Shown here piece after piece: positions 15,431-23,575 of a stretch of DNA of 64,000 nt. The notes under the pieces are model-generated. The model was not told the origin of the DNA and did no database searches. It saw nothing but the letters and a program-made list of their open reading frames with translations. The stretch comes from Pedobacter quisquiliarum. Lineage in GTDB: Bacteria > Bacteroidota > Bacteroidia > Sphingobacteriales > Sphingobacteriaceae. Position 1 is the first letter of the stretch. Every line of letters begins with the position of its first letter. The stretch covers positions 186,001 through 250,000 of the forward strand of contig NZ_BMIL01000003.1 of assembly GCF_014642175.1 (NCBI RefSeq), read 5' to 3'. Made by a program: the position numbers and the translations under genes.

Positions 15431-16531
15431 ATGAAACTAAGAACTTCAGTACTCATCCTATCTTTATGCATTGCACAGCTTAGCTGTGCGCCCTTGAAAG
15501 TAAAAGAAGAACCGCTAAATGCTCTGTCTGCTGCAGACCTGAAGCCATTTGGGCGGACCATCCTGCACAAAGATGCCGGGCTCGAGTTGATTAGTGGCGC
15601 TGCACACTTCGGATATTCATTTGAGGGGGCCACAACTAAGCTGTATGTACACTTACAGGACACCAAGGCACACAACTACTTGCAGTATGAGGTTGACGGT
15701 GTCTATCAGAAAAGGATTCGCATAAATGGAAATAGCAGCAGTCCTCTGGAGATTAATGTTCCCGAAGGAAAACATGAGCTGCGTATATATAAAGCGACCG
15801 AGGCACATACCGGACCGATATTCATTTCCAGGGTAGAAGGGCAACGTATCAAAGCGCTTGAAGTAAAGGCTGCGCCGATGATCGAGTTTATTGGTAACAG
15901 CATTACTTGCGGGGCGGCAGCAGATGCTTCTGAAGTTGCTTGCGGCACTGGTGATTACCAGGATCAGCACAATGCATACATGGCTTACGGGCCGAGGCTG
16001 GCCAGGATGCTGAAATCGAACTTCATGTTGAGCAGCGTAAGCGGCATCGGGATGTACCGGAATTGGAACAGCGACGGACCTTCCATGCCAGAGGTGTATG
16101 AAAAGGCCGACTTCCAGAAAGATGGCACAGCCATGTGGGACTTCAAGACCTATCGGCCAGATGTTGTAAGTATCGCATTAGGAACAAACGACTTCAGTAA
16201 TGGTGATGGCAAGACGCCGCGGAAGCCTTTTGATGCGGATGCTTTTGTGTCGAACTATGTAAAGTTCGTGCAGCTTGTAAAAAGCAAATATCCAAAGGCA
16301 AAGATTGCACTTTTAAGTAGTCCGATGGTTAAGGGCACTTCAAGAACGAAATTGCAGGATTGTATTAGTCGTGTGCAGCGCGAAGTAGATGCGTTGTACC
16401 CGTCGGAAAAGGTTGCTAAGTTCTTCTTTGACCCGATGGAAGCAAGGGGGTGTACGGGCCATCCAAGTGTTGAAGATCATCTGATTCTTGCAGAACAGCT
16501 CAAGCCATTCTTCGCAAGTTTGCTCAAGTAA
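15431..16531 (+). CDS. CE2-like SGNH/GDSL acetylesterase lipoprotein
   Basis: A 366-residue two-domain esterase. The signal ends in a lipobox (AQLSC), giving an exported lipoprotein. Residues about 25-145 form a jelly-roll-like domain. The SGNH domain follows: FIGNSITCG (nucleophile Ser), ALGTNDF (block III) and GHPSVEDH (catalytic His). This layout matches carbohydrate esterase family 2, which removes acetyl groups from plant polysaccharides. A TTG two codons upstream (15425) is a weaker alternative start. It converges on the SusCD pair, so a glycan-use role is plausible. Its last codons and 3' spacer are part of a tandem duplication. Confidence 0.87.
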   Translation: MKLRTSVLILSLCIAQLSCAPLKVKEEPLNALSAADLKPFGRTILHKDAGLELISGAAHFGYSFEGATTKLYVHLQDTKAHNYLQYEVDGVYQKRIRINGNSSSPLEINVPEGKHELRIYKATEAHTGPIFISRVEGQRIKALEVKAAPMIEFIGNSITCGAAADASEVACGTGDYQDQHNAYMAYGPRLARMLKSNFMLSSVSGIGMYRNWNSDGPSMPEVYEKADFQKDGTAMWDFKTYRPDVVSIALGTNDFSNGDGKTPRKPFDADAFVSNYVKFVQLVKSKYPKAKIALLSSPMVKGTSRTKLQDCISRVQREVDALYPSEKVAKFFFDPMEARGCTGHPSVEDHLILAEQLKPFFASLLK

Positions 16532-16638
16532 ACAGTTTAGAAATCATAATCACATAACAAAGCCTGCCAGGGATAACAGTTTGCTCAATTAAACAGTTTA
16601 GAAATCATAATCATATAACAAAGCCTGCCAGGAATGAC
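16517..16638. repeat. 61-bp tandem duplication at the esterase 3' end
   Basis: Copy 1 spans 16517-16577 and copy 2 spans 16578-16638; only about four bases differ. Copy 1 contains the last codons and stop of the esterase gene plus the left arm of the terminator. Copy 2 repeats these and continues into the complete terminator. The repeat therefore looks like a recent duplication. Confidence 0.9.
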
Positions 16639-16656
16639 TTTTCCTGGCAGGCTTTT
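16621..16656. terminator. Bidirectional terminator between esterase and SusD genes
   Basis: A perfect 14-base-pair stem (arms 16621-16634 and 16641-16654, loop TGACTT) is followed by T's on the right and preceded by A's on the left. An orphan copy of the left arm lies 61 bases upstream inside the first repeat copy. Confidence 0.85.
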
Positions 16657-16665
16657 CTGTTTATG

Positions 16666-18111
16666 CTAGTTGTTGTCAGTCATGAGCTTATTGTACAGCA
16701 GTTCCGTTCCGGATATTGGCCAGATGTACTGGGCCGAAGTAGGTGGTACAGCGGGTACTTCAGCTTTGCCCGGGATCGTTAATCCTAGTCGTAGCAGGTC
16801 AGGACTACGAAGTCCTTCCCCAAGAAACTCAATGTTTCGCTCACGAAGAAAGGCATCAGCTAAAGCTTGTGCAGAACTGAAATTCGAGACGGTGTAGGTT
16901 GTTGAGGCGTCGGATCTGCCGTGTACAGCGTTCAACAAGGCTATCGCCTGAGGATCAACAGCGTTGCTGCTACGCACACGTGCTTCGCCCAGGTTTAGCA
17001 GGACTTCCGCATAACGGATAACCGGCACATAGTCCGAATACCCTTGTGCCGCACCAATCGGAAACTTGGATAGGTAAGGCAGGCCAGCGGAAATGGTAAT
17101 GAATGACCTTCTTTTATCCGCCTGTGTGAATGCTGGATCACCAATTGCACCCTGTGGATTTAAAGAATAAAGTTTTATACCAAAGAAGTAGGAGCTGAGT
17201 GCACTTTGTCCGCCGCCGGTCTCTGTTCCGGAAACGAAGGGCATGGAGAATATCGACTCTGTGGTCAGGTATGGTGATTTGAAAACCGCTGTGACATCTG
17301 GCTGTAACGCATGGAGTACACCACTTGTGGCGGTAAATGAGCTGCTGACAATTTTTTCAGCTTCAGTGATTACATCTGCATAGCGCTGCATGGATAGGTA
17401 TACCCGGGTTTTGAACGCGATAGCGGTATTGCGATGTGTGCGAATGACGTTGTTTACTGCAGCCGTATAGCTAAGTGGAAGGTCTGCTTCAGCTTCATTC
17501 AAGTCTTTAATTACCTGTGCATAAACATCAGCCACGCTGCTCCTGGCCAGATCGTAATTGCCGGCTACGGAGTTTCCAGTAAGTCGGATGGGTAAACCTG
17601 GTTTACTGCCGTTGCCGTCCCAGTAAGGTCGTGCGTAGAGCTGCAAAAGGCTATAGTATGCTATTGCGCGCAGTACCTTGGCTTCTGCAATGTAGTTCTT
17701 TGCCAATGCATCGCCGACTATGCCGGTGCCTTTCGTGGTCATGCCTTCAATAAACAGATTACAACGATTGATGGTGTTGTACGCGGAGCCCCAAAAATCG
17801 GTAACCTCCTGGGCGCCGTTGCCTGCGGTGAAGTTGTAGGTCTGGTATGCTGTCACGGCGTTTGTAGACTGTGCAATAAAGTTGTCTGCACGCACTTCGT
17901 TGTACACCGGGTAACGGCCGCCATAGAAGTTTCCATTTCTAATCCCTGCATAAAGCCCGAGTACCTGTGCGTCGATCCGCTCCTTTGTTGAAAACTGTGC
18001 GAGATCAAGGGTGGAAACCGCAGTTTTTGAATCAGGGCTAAGTAGGTCTTTTTTGCAGCTACTGTGTAGACATGCGGCAATAAGGGTAAGGTATATGATG
18101 TTTCTTTTCAT
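16666..18111 (-). CDS. SusD/RagB family glycan-binding lipoprotein
   Basis: A 481-residue surface lipoprotein: signal ending HSSC, then the SusD helical repeats (FWGSAYNTINRCNLFIEG at about 105, AEAKVLRAIAYYSLLQLYARPYW-like segment at about 145) and the C-terminal FLRERNIEFLGEGLRSPDLLRLG that marks the family. SusD proteins bind glycans (or peptides) at the cell surface and close over the SusC channel. The gene lies 12 bases after susC on the same strand. Ligand is unknown; the convergent CE2-like esterase hints at acetylated plant glycans. Confidence 0.93.
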   Translation of the reverse strand: MKRNIIYLTLIAACLHSSCKKDLLSPDSKTAVSTLDLAQFSTKERIDAQVLGLYAGIRNGNFYGGRYPVYNEVRADNFIAQSTNAVTAYQTYNFTAGNGAQEVTDFWGSAYNTINRCNLFIEGMTTKGTGIVGDALAKNYIAEAKVLRAIAYYSLLQLYARPYWDGNGSKPGLPIRLTGNSVAGNYDLARSSVADVYAQVIKDLNEAEADLPLSYTAAVNNVIRTHRNTAIAFKTRVYLSMQRYADVITEAEKIVSSSFTATSGVLHALQPDVTAVFKSPYLTTESIFSMPFVSGTETGGGQSALSSYFFGIKLYSLNPQGAIGDPAFTQADKRRSFITISAGLPYLSKFPIGAAQGYSDYVPVIRYAEVLLNLGEARVRSSNAVDPQAIALLNAVHGRSDASTTYTVSNFSSAQALADAFLRERNIEFLGEGLRSPDLLRLGLTIPGKAEVPAVPPTSAQYIWPISGTELLYNKLMTDNN

Positions 18112-18123
18112 GTTGATTTAAGA

Positions 18124-21100
18124 TTAAAATTTCACGGAAATACCAGCGGTGAATGCTCTTCCATTCGCAACAGAGTTCCTGTCGATGCCTGGGGCAGATG
18201 AGGTGTTACCATTTGACGATACCTCCGGGTCTGAGCCAGGATAGTCTGACAGTATCCAAAGGTTATTTCCACTCACATAGATTCTCGCACTTGCGATTTT
18301 GGCTTTGTTAAGGAAACTAGCGGGTAAAGTGTATCCGAAGGTGGCGCTTCTAAGTTTCAGAAAATCACCTTTAAAGACATTCACATCAATCGGGAATGAT
18401 GATCCATTTGATACGTTATCACCTGCAATGATTTTAGGAATGTCTGTTTCCTGACCCGGTGCAGTCCACCGTCTGAGCATGTCTGTGGAGTTGTTCCAAA
18501 ATCTTTGGTCACGCAAGCCCGAGTTTGTACCATAGTAGACGTAGAAGCCGAGTTGGTAAGTGAAGGTTAGCCCTAAATCGAAAGCCTTGTATCGGAAGTT
18601 GTTATCGAATCCACCTACAAACTTGGGTTGTGTATTCCTGTATGCAACGCCGTCTTTGCTTAGTGAGATTGATGGCGCTTCAGTGCCGTCTTCATAAGTG
18701 TATCTGAATTGACCTGCCGGAGCGACTTGCTGATACAATACATTTTTTCCGGTTGCCTGTTCAATGAAAATCCGTCGGCCAGATGCCGGATCCACACCAT
18801 TTGTTCTTACCGCGTAAAGCATACCTAGTGGTTCGCCAACTCTCGAGATGTTTGCCGATTCCAGTGATGAGGTGGCTGTAATAAACTGCGTAAGTCCTTC
18901 TGATAAAGAAGTAACCTTATTCTTGTTAAAGGAAATGTTGAAGCTTGGCGACCAGCTGAAGTTATTCGTCCGCACTGCATCTGCATTAATGGCGAATTCA
19001 AAACCCTTGTTACTCATGGAAGCAATGTTAAGCATGGGGTCCGTAGGAAGTCCTGCTGAAGGTACCTGTGGCACATTGTAGATTAAGCCTTCCAGTGTGT
19101 TCTTATAGTAAGCAGCTTCAACGGTAATCCGATCCTCCATAATGCCGAAGTTGAAACCAAGGTCGAGCTTCTCGCTTGATTCCCATCCCAGGTTGAAGTT
19201 CCCGGTCTGGTTGGGTACGAGCGTTGATCCGCCATTGTACAGGCCATTTGAGTAGAACGTGTAAGAAGCAAAATCACCAAGACCCGCGGTATTGCCGACG
19301 GTACCATAGCTTCCTCTGATTTTGAAGCTTGAGAATGCATTATCCAGGCCGGCATTTGCCCAAAAGCCTTCATTGGCAATTTCCCATCCAAGACCAATAC
19401 CGTAGAATACACCCTTTTTGTTTTCTAATCCAAATGCGGAATATTCATCCTGACGGACGTTAGCACTCAAGTAATATTTCTTGTTGAAGTTGTAGTTGAA
19501 TTGAGTAAAGAAGGATACCAGGTAATTCTCACCGAGAGATCCGGAGTTGCCGGGTGTGGCGTATCCGGCAGCAAACTGGTTAAATGCCTGGTCGGACAGG
19601 GTTGTCCTAGTTGCACCGAAACCAAAAGCGGTGCTTCTTTGCTGCTCATTTCCCAGAAGCAGCGAGAAGTCGTGTTTCCCAAAAGTCCGGTTTGCCTGGG
19701 CGATGTTTGTCCACACCCATCTCTTACCCTTGTTGAAGGAGACAGATGCCGATCCACCTGCTGCGGCTGAACCTCCATTGATGGGGTTGAAAAAATTGTC
19801 GTTGTCCGAGAAGATGTAATCGATGCCGTAGGTTGACTTTACAAAAAACCAGTCGGTGATGTTCGCTTGAAGATAGATGTTGGATTGTACGTGGTTCAGT
19901 TCGTTGTTCGATCTGTCAAGCTCAAGCACTGCAAGCGGATTATAGAAACCGACATCTGAGCCGACGTTTGCACCGCGACCAATGGTCGTTGGGGTTTGCA
20001 CGTTGTAGGTTCCGTCTGCATTCTTGGGTGCAACGTTAGGAGCGGTAACAATGGCCAGCCTGCCCAGTCCGCCCGTGCCAAATGCTTCCCCATTTAGTGA
20101 GCCAGAAGATGTAGCCGCTTTGTTTTCTTCATTGGAGTAATTGATTTTACCGCCGAAGCTGAAAATCTTTCCTTCTTTGTGGTCTATTTTGGCCAGTATC
20201 GCTTTTCTGTTGTAGTCGTTAGCGGTAAGGATACCTTTTTGTGCCGTGTAGTTTGCGGAGATGTAGAAATTAGTGCTCTGCGAACCGCCAGACACGCTTA
20301 TCGAATTGCTGTGCGATGTGCCCCTACGGTAGATGTAATCGTACCAGTTGGTGTTGATTACATTTCCATTTGCATCATTTGACAAGGCGAAATATCGTCT
20401 TCTTGCAGCGTCCGGGTTACTGTCGTCATAGGTGCCTGCATTTCTCAGTCCTTCGTTTTTTAGGTCTGTGTACTGATAAGCATCCAGCAGGTCGGGAAGT
20501 CCACGTGCAGTCACAGTACCCACCCAGGCATCGTAGTTAACAGATGCCTTTCCGGGCTTACCGCGCTTGGTGGTAATGACGATAACACCGTTTGCTGCGC
20601 GACTCCCGTAAATCGCTGATGCTGCGGCGTCCTTTAGCACTTCGACGCGCTCGATGTCATTTGGGTTAATGCTGGAGAGTGCATTTCCTGCGGCACTTGA
20701 TCCACTCTGATCCCCGGTATAAGTCGCGACACCATCAATGATAATCAAAGGGTAGGAGCTTAGGGAGATGGAGTTTGTGCCTCGAATCCGAATCACGGGT
20801 GGATTATTTAGTACGCCGTTAGGAATGGTTACCTGAACACCTGCAGCCTTGCCGCCCAGGGCCTGGTCAAAGCTCTGTACAGGCTTGTTCTCAAAGGCTT
20901 TTCCGGAGATACTGGCAATTGAGCCAATATTGTCGGCCTTGCGCTGCGTGGTGTATCCCGTAACAACGATTTCCTCGAGGGCTTCCGTGTCTTCTTTCAG
21001 GCTTACATTCATGGTGGCTCCGGAAATGGGTACCACTTTCGCTACAAATCCGACGTAGGTAAACCGCAAAGATTTAGCCGCGGCGCCGGTCACCGCAATG

Positions 21101-21285
21101 GTGTAAGTGCCGGAAGCATCTGTCTGGGTGGAGGTTTTTGTGCCAGTTACAATGATCGATACACCAGGAATTCCAGTTCCATCACTTTCATTAGTGACTT
21201 TTCCTTTGATAATTCTTGTTTGTGCATCTACTTGTAATGCAAAACACCATAAAAGAAGCATTGTTGTGAGTAGTTTTCTTTTCAT
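18124..21285 (-). CDS. SusC/RagA family TonB-dependent transporter
   Basis: A 1053-residue outer-membrane transporter. Residues 1-21 are a signal peptide. About 25-105 form the carboxypeptidase-regulatory-like domain (IKGKVTNESDGTGIPGVSI, YVGF). The TonB box/plug start is EEIVVTGYTTQRK, followed by the plug (RIRGTNSISLSSYPL, DAAASAIYGSRAANGVIVITTKRGK). The rest is a 22-stranded barrel ending in GISVKF. No N-terminal anti-sigma-interacting extension is present and no ECF sigma or anti-sigma gene is adjacent. The pair susC-susD is complete. Confidence 0.95.
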   Translation of the reverse strand: MKRKLLTTMLLLWCFALQVDAQTRIIKGKVTNESDGTGIPGVSIIVTGTKTSTQTDASGTYTIAVTGAAAKSLRFTYVGFVAKVVPISGATMNVSLKEDTEALEEIVVTGYTTQRKADNIGSIASISGKAFENKPVQSFDQALGGKAAGVQVTIPNGVLNNPPVIRIRGTNSISLSSYPLIIIDGVATYTGDQSGSSAAGNALSSINPNDIERVEVLKDAAASAIYGSRAANGVIVITTKRGKPGKASVNYDAWVGTVTARGLPDLLDAYQYTDLKNEGLRNAGTYDDSNPDAARRRYFALSNDANGNVINTNWYDYIYRRGTSHSNSISVSGGSQSTNFYISANYTAQKGILTANDYNRKAILAKIDHKEGKIFSFGGKINYSNEENKAATSSGSLNGEAFGTGGLGRLAIVTAPNVAPKNADGTYNVQTPTTIGRGANVGSDVGFYNPLAVLELDRSNNELNHVQSNIYLQANITDWFFVKSTYGIDYIFSDNDNFFNPINGGSAAAGGSASVSFNKGKRWVWTNIAQANRTFGKHDFSLLLGNEQQRSTAFGFGATRTTLSDQAFNQFAAGYATPGNSGSLGENYLVSFFTQFNYNFNKKYYLSANVRQDEYSAFGLENKKGVFYGIGLGWEIANEGFWANAGLDNAFSSFKIRGSYGTVGNTAGLGDFASYTFYSNGLYNGGSTLVPNQTGNFNLGWESSEKLDLGFNFGIMEDRITVEAAYYKNTLEGLIYNVPQVPSAGLPTDPMLNIASMSNKGFEFAINADAVRTNNFSWSPSFNISFNKNKVTSLSEGLTQFITATSSLESANISRVGEPLGMLYAVRTNGVDPASGRRIFIEQATGKNVLYQQVAPAGQFRYTYEDGTEAPSISLSKDGVAYRNTQPKFVGGFDNNFRYKAFDLGLTFTYQLGFYVYYGTNSGLRDQRFWNNSTDMLRRWTAPGQETDIPKIIAGDNVSNGSSFPIDVNVFKGDFLKLRSATFGYTLPASFLNKAKIASARIYVSGNNLWILSDYPGSDPEVSSNGNTSSAPGIDRNSVANGRAFTAGISVKF

Positions 21286-21402
21286 CTTGGAGTTTTTAGG
21301 TTTTAGATTGCCTAAATATTAGAAAAGAATCAGATAAAATGAACTAAATGTCAATTTATTATCAATAAAATATTAATAAATGGTTATTATTTCTGTAAAA
21401 GG

Positions 21403-21430
21403 CAAAAATATGAGGATTGTTATGATTAAA
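21403..21430 (-). promoter_or_regulatory. Candidate susCD promoter
   Basis: Read on the minus strand, TATTTTTG (plus 21403-21410) fits TAnnTTTG. A TTTA (plus 21427-21430) lies 16 bases upstream, slightly close for a -33 box. Initiation near 21397 would give a leader of about 110 bases before the SusC ATG. Confidence 0.45.
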
Positions 21431-21526
21431 AATAGGTCAATAACGATATATAAACTGTTATTAACGATAAATCTGATGATAAAGACTAATGATTACTGTC
21501 ATTATTAAAAAACAACAGGTTATCTG

Positions 21527-21570
21527 GCAACAAAGAAGGGGGTTTAGCAATGAACCCCCTTCTTTGTTGC
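21527..21570. repeat. Perfect 18-bp inverted repeat
   Basis: Arms 21527-21544 and 21553-21570 are exact reverse complements around an 8-base loop. The arm contains GAAGGGGGTT. It could terminate the minus-strand DUF4159 transcript, but the nearest T-run on that strand begins about a dozen bases past the stem. Confidence 0.8.
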
Positions 21571-21650
21571 AGATGTATCTGGGGTTTGTTGCCTATGATT
21601 TTGGCGCTGGTACTCAACTGCGCTAAATACAAGCAAAGATCAAAGACAGC

Positions 21651-21742
21651 GCAAACCCAGACCAAACGCACAGCAAACCCACATGAACTGTGCGTTCCTT
21701 GTGCGTCTGGTGTGCGTTTGGTCTGGGTTTGCTGTGCGTTTG
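21651..21742. repeat. Nested inverted repeat of a 22-base unit
   Basis: The left arm (21651-21681) consists of the block GCAAACCCA, then GAC, then CAAACGCAC, then AG, then GCAAACCCA less its phase. The right arm (21712-21742) is the same series in reverse complement and shifted phase. As a result two different exact pairings exist: 21651-21671 with 21712-21732 (21 bases), and 21663-21681 with 21724-21742 (19 bases). The 30-base centre also has GTGCGT words. No transposase is nearby. Confidence 0.85.
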
Positions 21743-21791
21743 ACCCGAACGCAGTACGTCAAAATGGTATTACTGGAGGGATTACGCCTAA

Positions 21792-22421
21792 CTATGGGTT
21801 AATGCCCAATGCATATAGAATGATATTTACGCCGAACTTGGTATTGTCCTCAGCAAGAAATCGTTTGTTGCGAAAGTCATAGTCCCATTCGCAGCCGTAG
21901 TCTTTATTACTATATAGCACACCAATTCGACCTTTTACGTGGATGGCTTTAAGGTAGTCATGAACCAGGTCATCACCCCAACCGTTAAGTTCAAAAGATG
22001 TGGTTGGGGGACCTTTTTCAAATTTGAAGAAACTTGAGTAGAGTGGGTGGTCATTCGCAATTTTCTTTAACGCTGTAGCACCGAAAAGCGACGCCATCTG
22101 GGCTTCGAAGGACTTAGCAAATAGACCATCAATATCATGATTGCAATCATCAACAAAGACGAAGCCACCCTGTTCGATGTATTTCTTAAAGTTAGCAGCT
22201 TCCTGTTTATTGAACTGCACGAGTTTGTGTCCGCTTAAGTAGCAGAATGCGTATTTGAATATGTCGTTTGTGTTAAGGTCTACAATCTTTTCCTCCTGCT
22301 CAAGCGGGATGGTGGTGTATTCTAAAAGGGAATTCAGCATGTTGGCGGGCATACGTTGGTCAGTATCCCAATCTCCCGAACTATACTTTATACGGGCAAA
22401 CACAAATTTATTCCTTAACAT
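21792..22421 (-). CDS. DUF4159 domain protein
   Basis: A 209-residue protein without signal peptide. It opens with FVFARIKYSSGDWDTD, has GGFVFVDDCNHD at about 95 and DHPLYSSFF at about 125, and ends in NIILYALG. These are features of DUF4159, which has a ThuA/glutamine-amidotransferase-like fold and is often encoded with MoxR/DUF58/BatA genes. Here it lies divergent to that operon, 158 bases away. It is probably part of the same envelope system; biochemical role unknown. Confidence 0.82.
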   Translation of the reverse strand: MLRNKFVFARIKYSSGDWDTDQRMPANMLNSLLEYTTIPLEQEEKIVDLNTNDIFKYAFCYLSGHKLVQFNKQEAANFKKYIEQGGFVFVDDCNHDIDGLFAKSFEAQMASLFGATALKKIANDHPLYSSFFKFEKGPPTTSFELNGWGDDLVHDYLKAIHVKGRIGVLYSNKDYGCEWDYDFRNKRFLAEDNTKFGVNIILYALGINP

Positions 22422-22552
22422 TTTTCTAAAATAGAGCTTTATTCTTCAATGTTGTATTAAATACACTATCGATCGTGTAATTTTCCTGATATTATTCTCA
22501 AATATGTTAAACATGTAGGTTAAACGCTCTATATTGAGTTCTGAAAACATCG

Positions 22553-22582
22553 TTTCATCTCTAAAACCTTAAACTAATCTTG
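22553..22582 (+). promoter_or_regulatory. Candidate promoter of the MoxR operon
   Basis: TAATCTTG at 22575-22582 matches TAnnTTTG at all but one position, with TTTC at 22553-22556 and an 18-base spacer. It overlaps the possible TTG start at 22580, so if it is real, translation would have to begin at the ATG at 22607. Confidence 0.4.
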
Positions 22583-23575
22583 GAAGTTTCGGCAAAAAAC
22601 GTGGAAATGCTTATTGGAAAGCTCTCCCTCCTGAAAAAAGAAATACAAAAGGTCATTGTTGGCCAGGATGTCGTAATCGAAGAAATGTTAATCGCCCTTA
22701 TGGCAGGTGGACATTGCCTGCTGGAAGGTGTACCCGGACTTGCGAAAACATTAATGGTACGAACCATGTCCCAGGCCCTGGATCTTTCCTTCCGGAGAAT
22801 TCAATTCACTCCGGATCTGATGCCAACCGATATCCTGGGGACAGAGATTCTGGAGGAAGATCACATTACCGGGAAACGTTTCTTCAAGTTCAATAAGGGC
22901 CCCATATTTGCGAACATCATCCTCGCAGATGAAATAAACCGCACGCCCCCGAAGACGCAGTCGGCTTTATTGGAGGCAATGCAGGAGTTTGAAGTCACCT
23001 ATGGTGGCCAGACCTATCCTTTGGACAAGCCCTTTTTTATTCTTGCTACACAAAATCCCATCGAACAGGCTGGAACTTATCCCTTACCGGAGGCACAGCT
23101 AGATCGATTTCTGCTCTACGTCAAGATTGGTTACCCTTCTGCCGCTGAAGAAATCGACGTGCTTAAAAGCACAACCGGTGTAAAGAAAGCGGCAGTGCAG
23201 GCTGTCATAGGTTCAGAAGACATTAAGCAACTCCAAGCCCTTGTTCGTGAAGTTAGCATCAGCGATGATCTGGTGGCTTATGTAACGGAGATTATCCGTG
23301 CGACAAGGCCCGATACCAGTAGCAATAGTTATGTGAAAGAATGGGTGCGATGGGGCGCAGGCCCCAGAGCGGGACAGGCCTTAATCTTAACTGCAAAAGC
23401 ACGTGCGCTCTTCTTAGGCCGGTACGCTGTTATTCCGGAGGACATTAAAACCATGGCTTATCCTGTACTTAGACACCGGATCCTCATGAACTTTAAAGCG
23501 GAGGCGGCGCAGGTAAGTTCGGACCGTGTAACCGAAGAATTAATCAAAGCAATCGCAATCCCGAGCTGGAAATGA
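22580..23575 (+). CDS. MoxR family AAA+ ATPase
   Basis: A MoxR ATPase of 331 residues counted from a TTG at 22580; an ATG at 22607 gives 322 residues and fits the candidate promoter better. VIVGQ precedes Walker A (GVPGLAKT), Walker B is LADEINR, sensor 1 is ATQNPIEQ, and EAQLDRF follows. MoxR proteins act as chaperones that insert cofactors or assemble complexes together with von Willebrand A proteins. It overlaps the DUF58 gene by 4 bases, which is the classic pairing. It heads the five-gene membrane operon. Confidence 0.92.
   Translation: MEVSAKNVEMLIGKLSLLKKEIQKVIVGQDVVIEEMLIALMAGGHCLLEGVPGLAKTLMVRTMSQALDLSFRRIQFTPDLMPTDILGTEILEEDHITGKRFFKFNKGPIFANIILADEINRTPPKTQSALLEAMQEFEVTYGGQTYPLDKPFFILATQNPIEQAGTYPLPEAQLDRFLLYVKIGYPSAAEEIDVLKSTTGVKKAAVQAVIGSEDIKQLQALVREVSISDDLVAYVTEIIRATRPDTSSNSYVKEWVRWGAGPRAGQALILTAKARALFLGRYAVIPEDIKTMAYPVLRHRILMNFKAEAAQVSSDRVTEELIKAIAIPSWK

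Larger units (their letters stand above)
21286..21791. other. 506-base spacer upstream of susC
   Basis: No protein gene is supported. From left to right on the plus strand it holds the susC leader with a candidate promoter (21403-21430, minus strand), an AT-rich stretch, a perfect 18-base-pair hairpin (21527-21570), and a nested inverted repeat built from a 22-base unit (21651-21742). Open frames crossing the repeats are judged accidental because they follow the palindromes and lack recognisable domains. Confidence 0.75.

Noticed and set aside
16517-16638. CRISPR or attachment-site interpretation of the 61-bp repeat
   Set aside because: There are only two adjacent copies with no spacer, no cas gene and no integrase; simple tandem duplication fits.
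21527-21742. Insertion-sequence ends
   Set aside because: The two palindromes do not flank any transposase or remnant and their arms differ from each other.
21550-21882. Plus-strand frame of 110 codons in the susC upstream spacer
   Set aside because: Its sequence is dictated by the palindromes and it runs into the 3' end of the DUF4159 gene; no domain or start signal.
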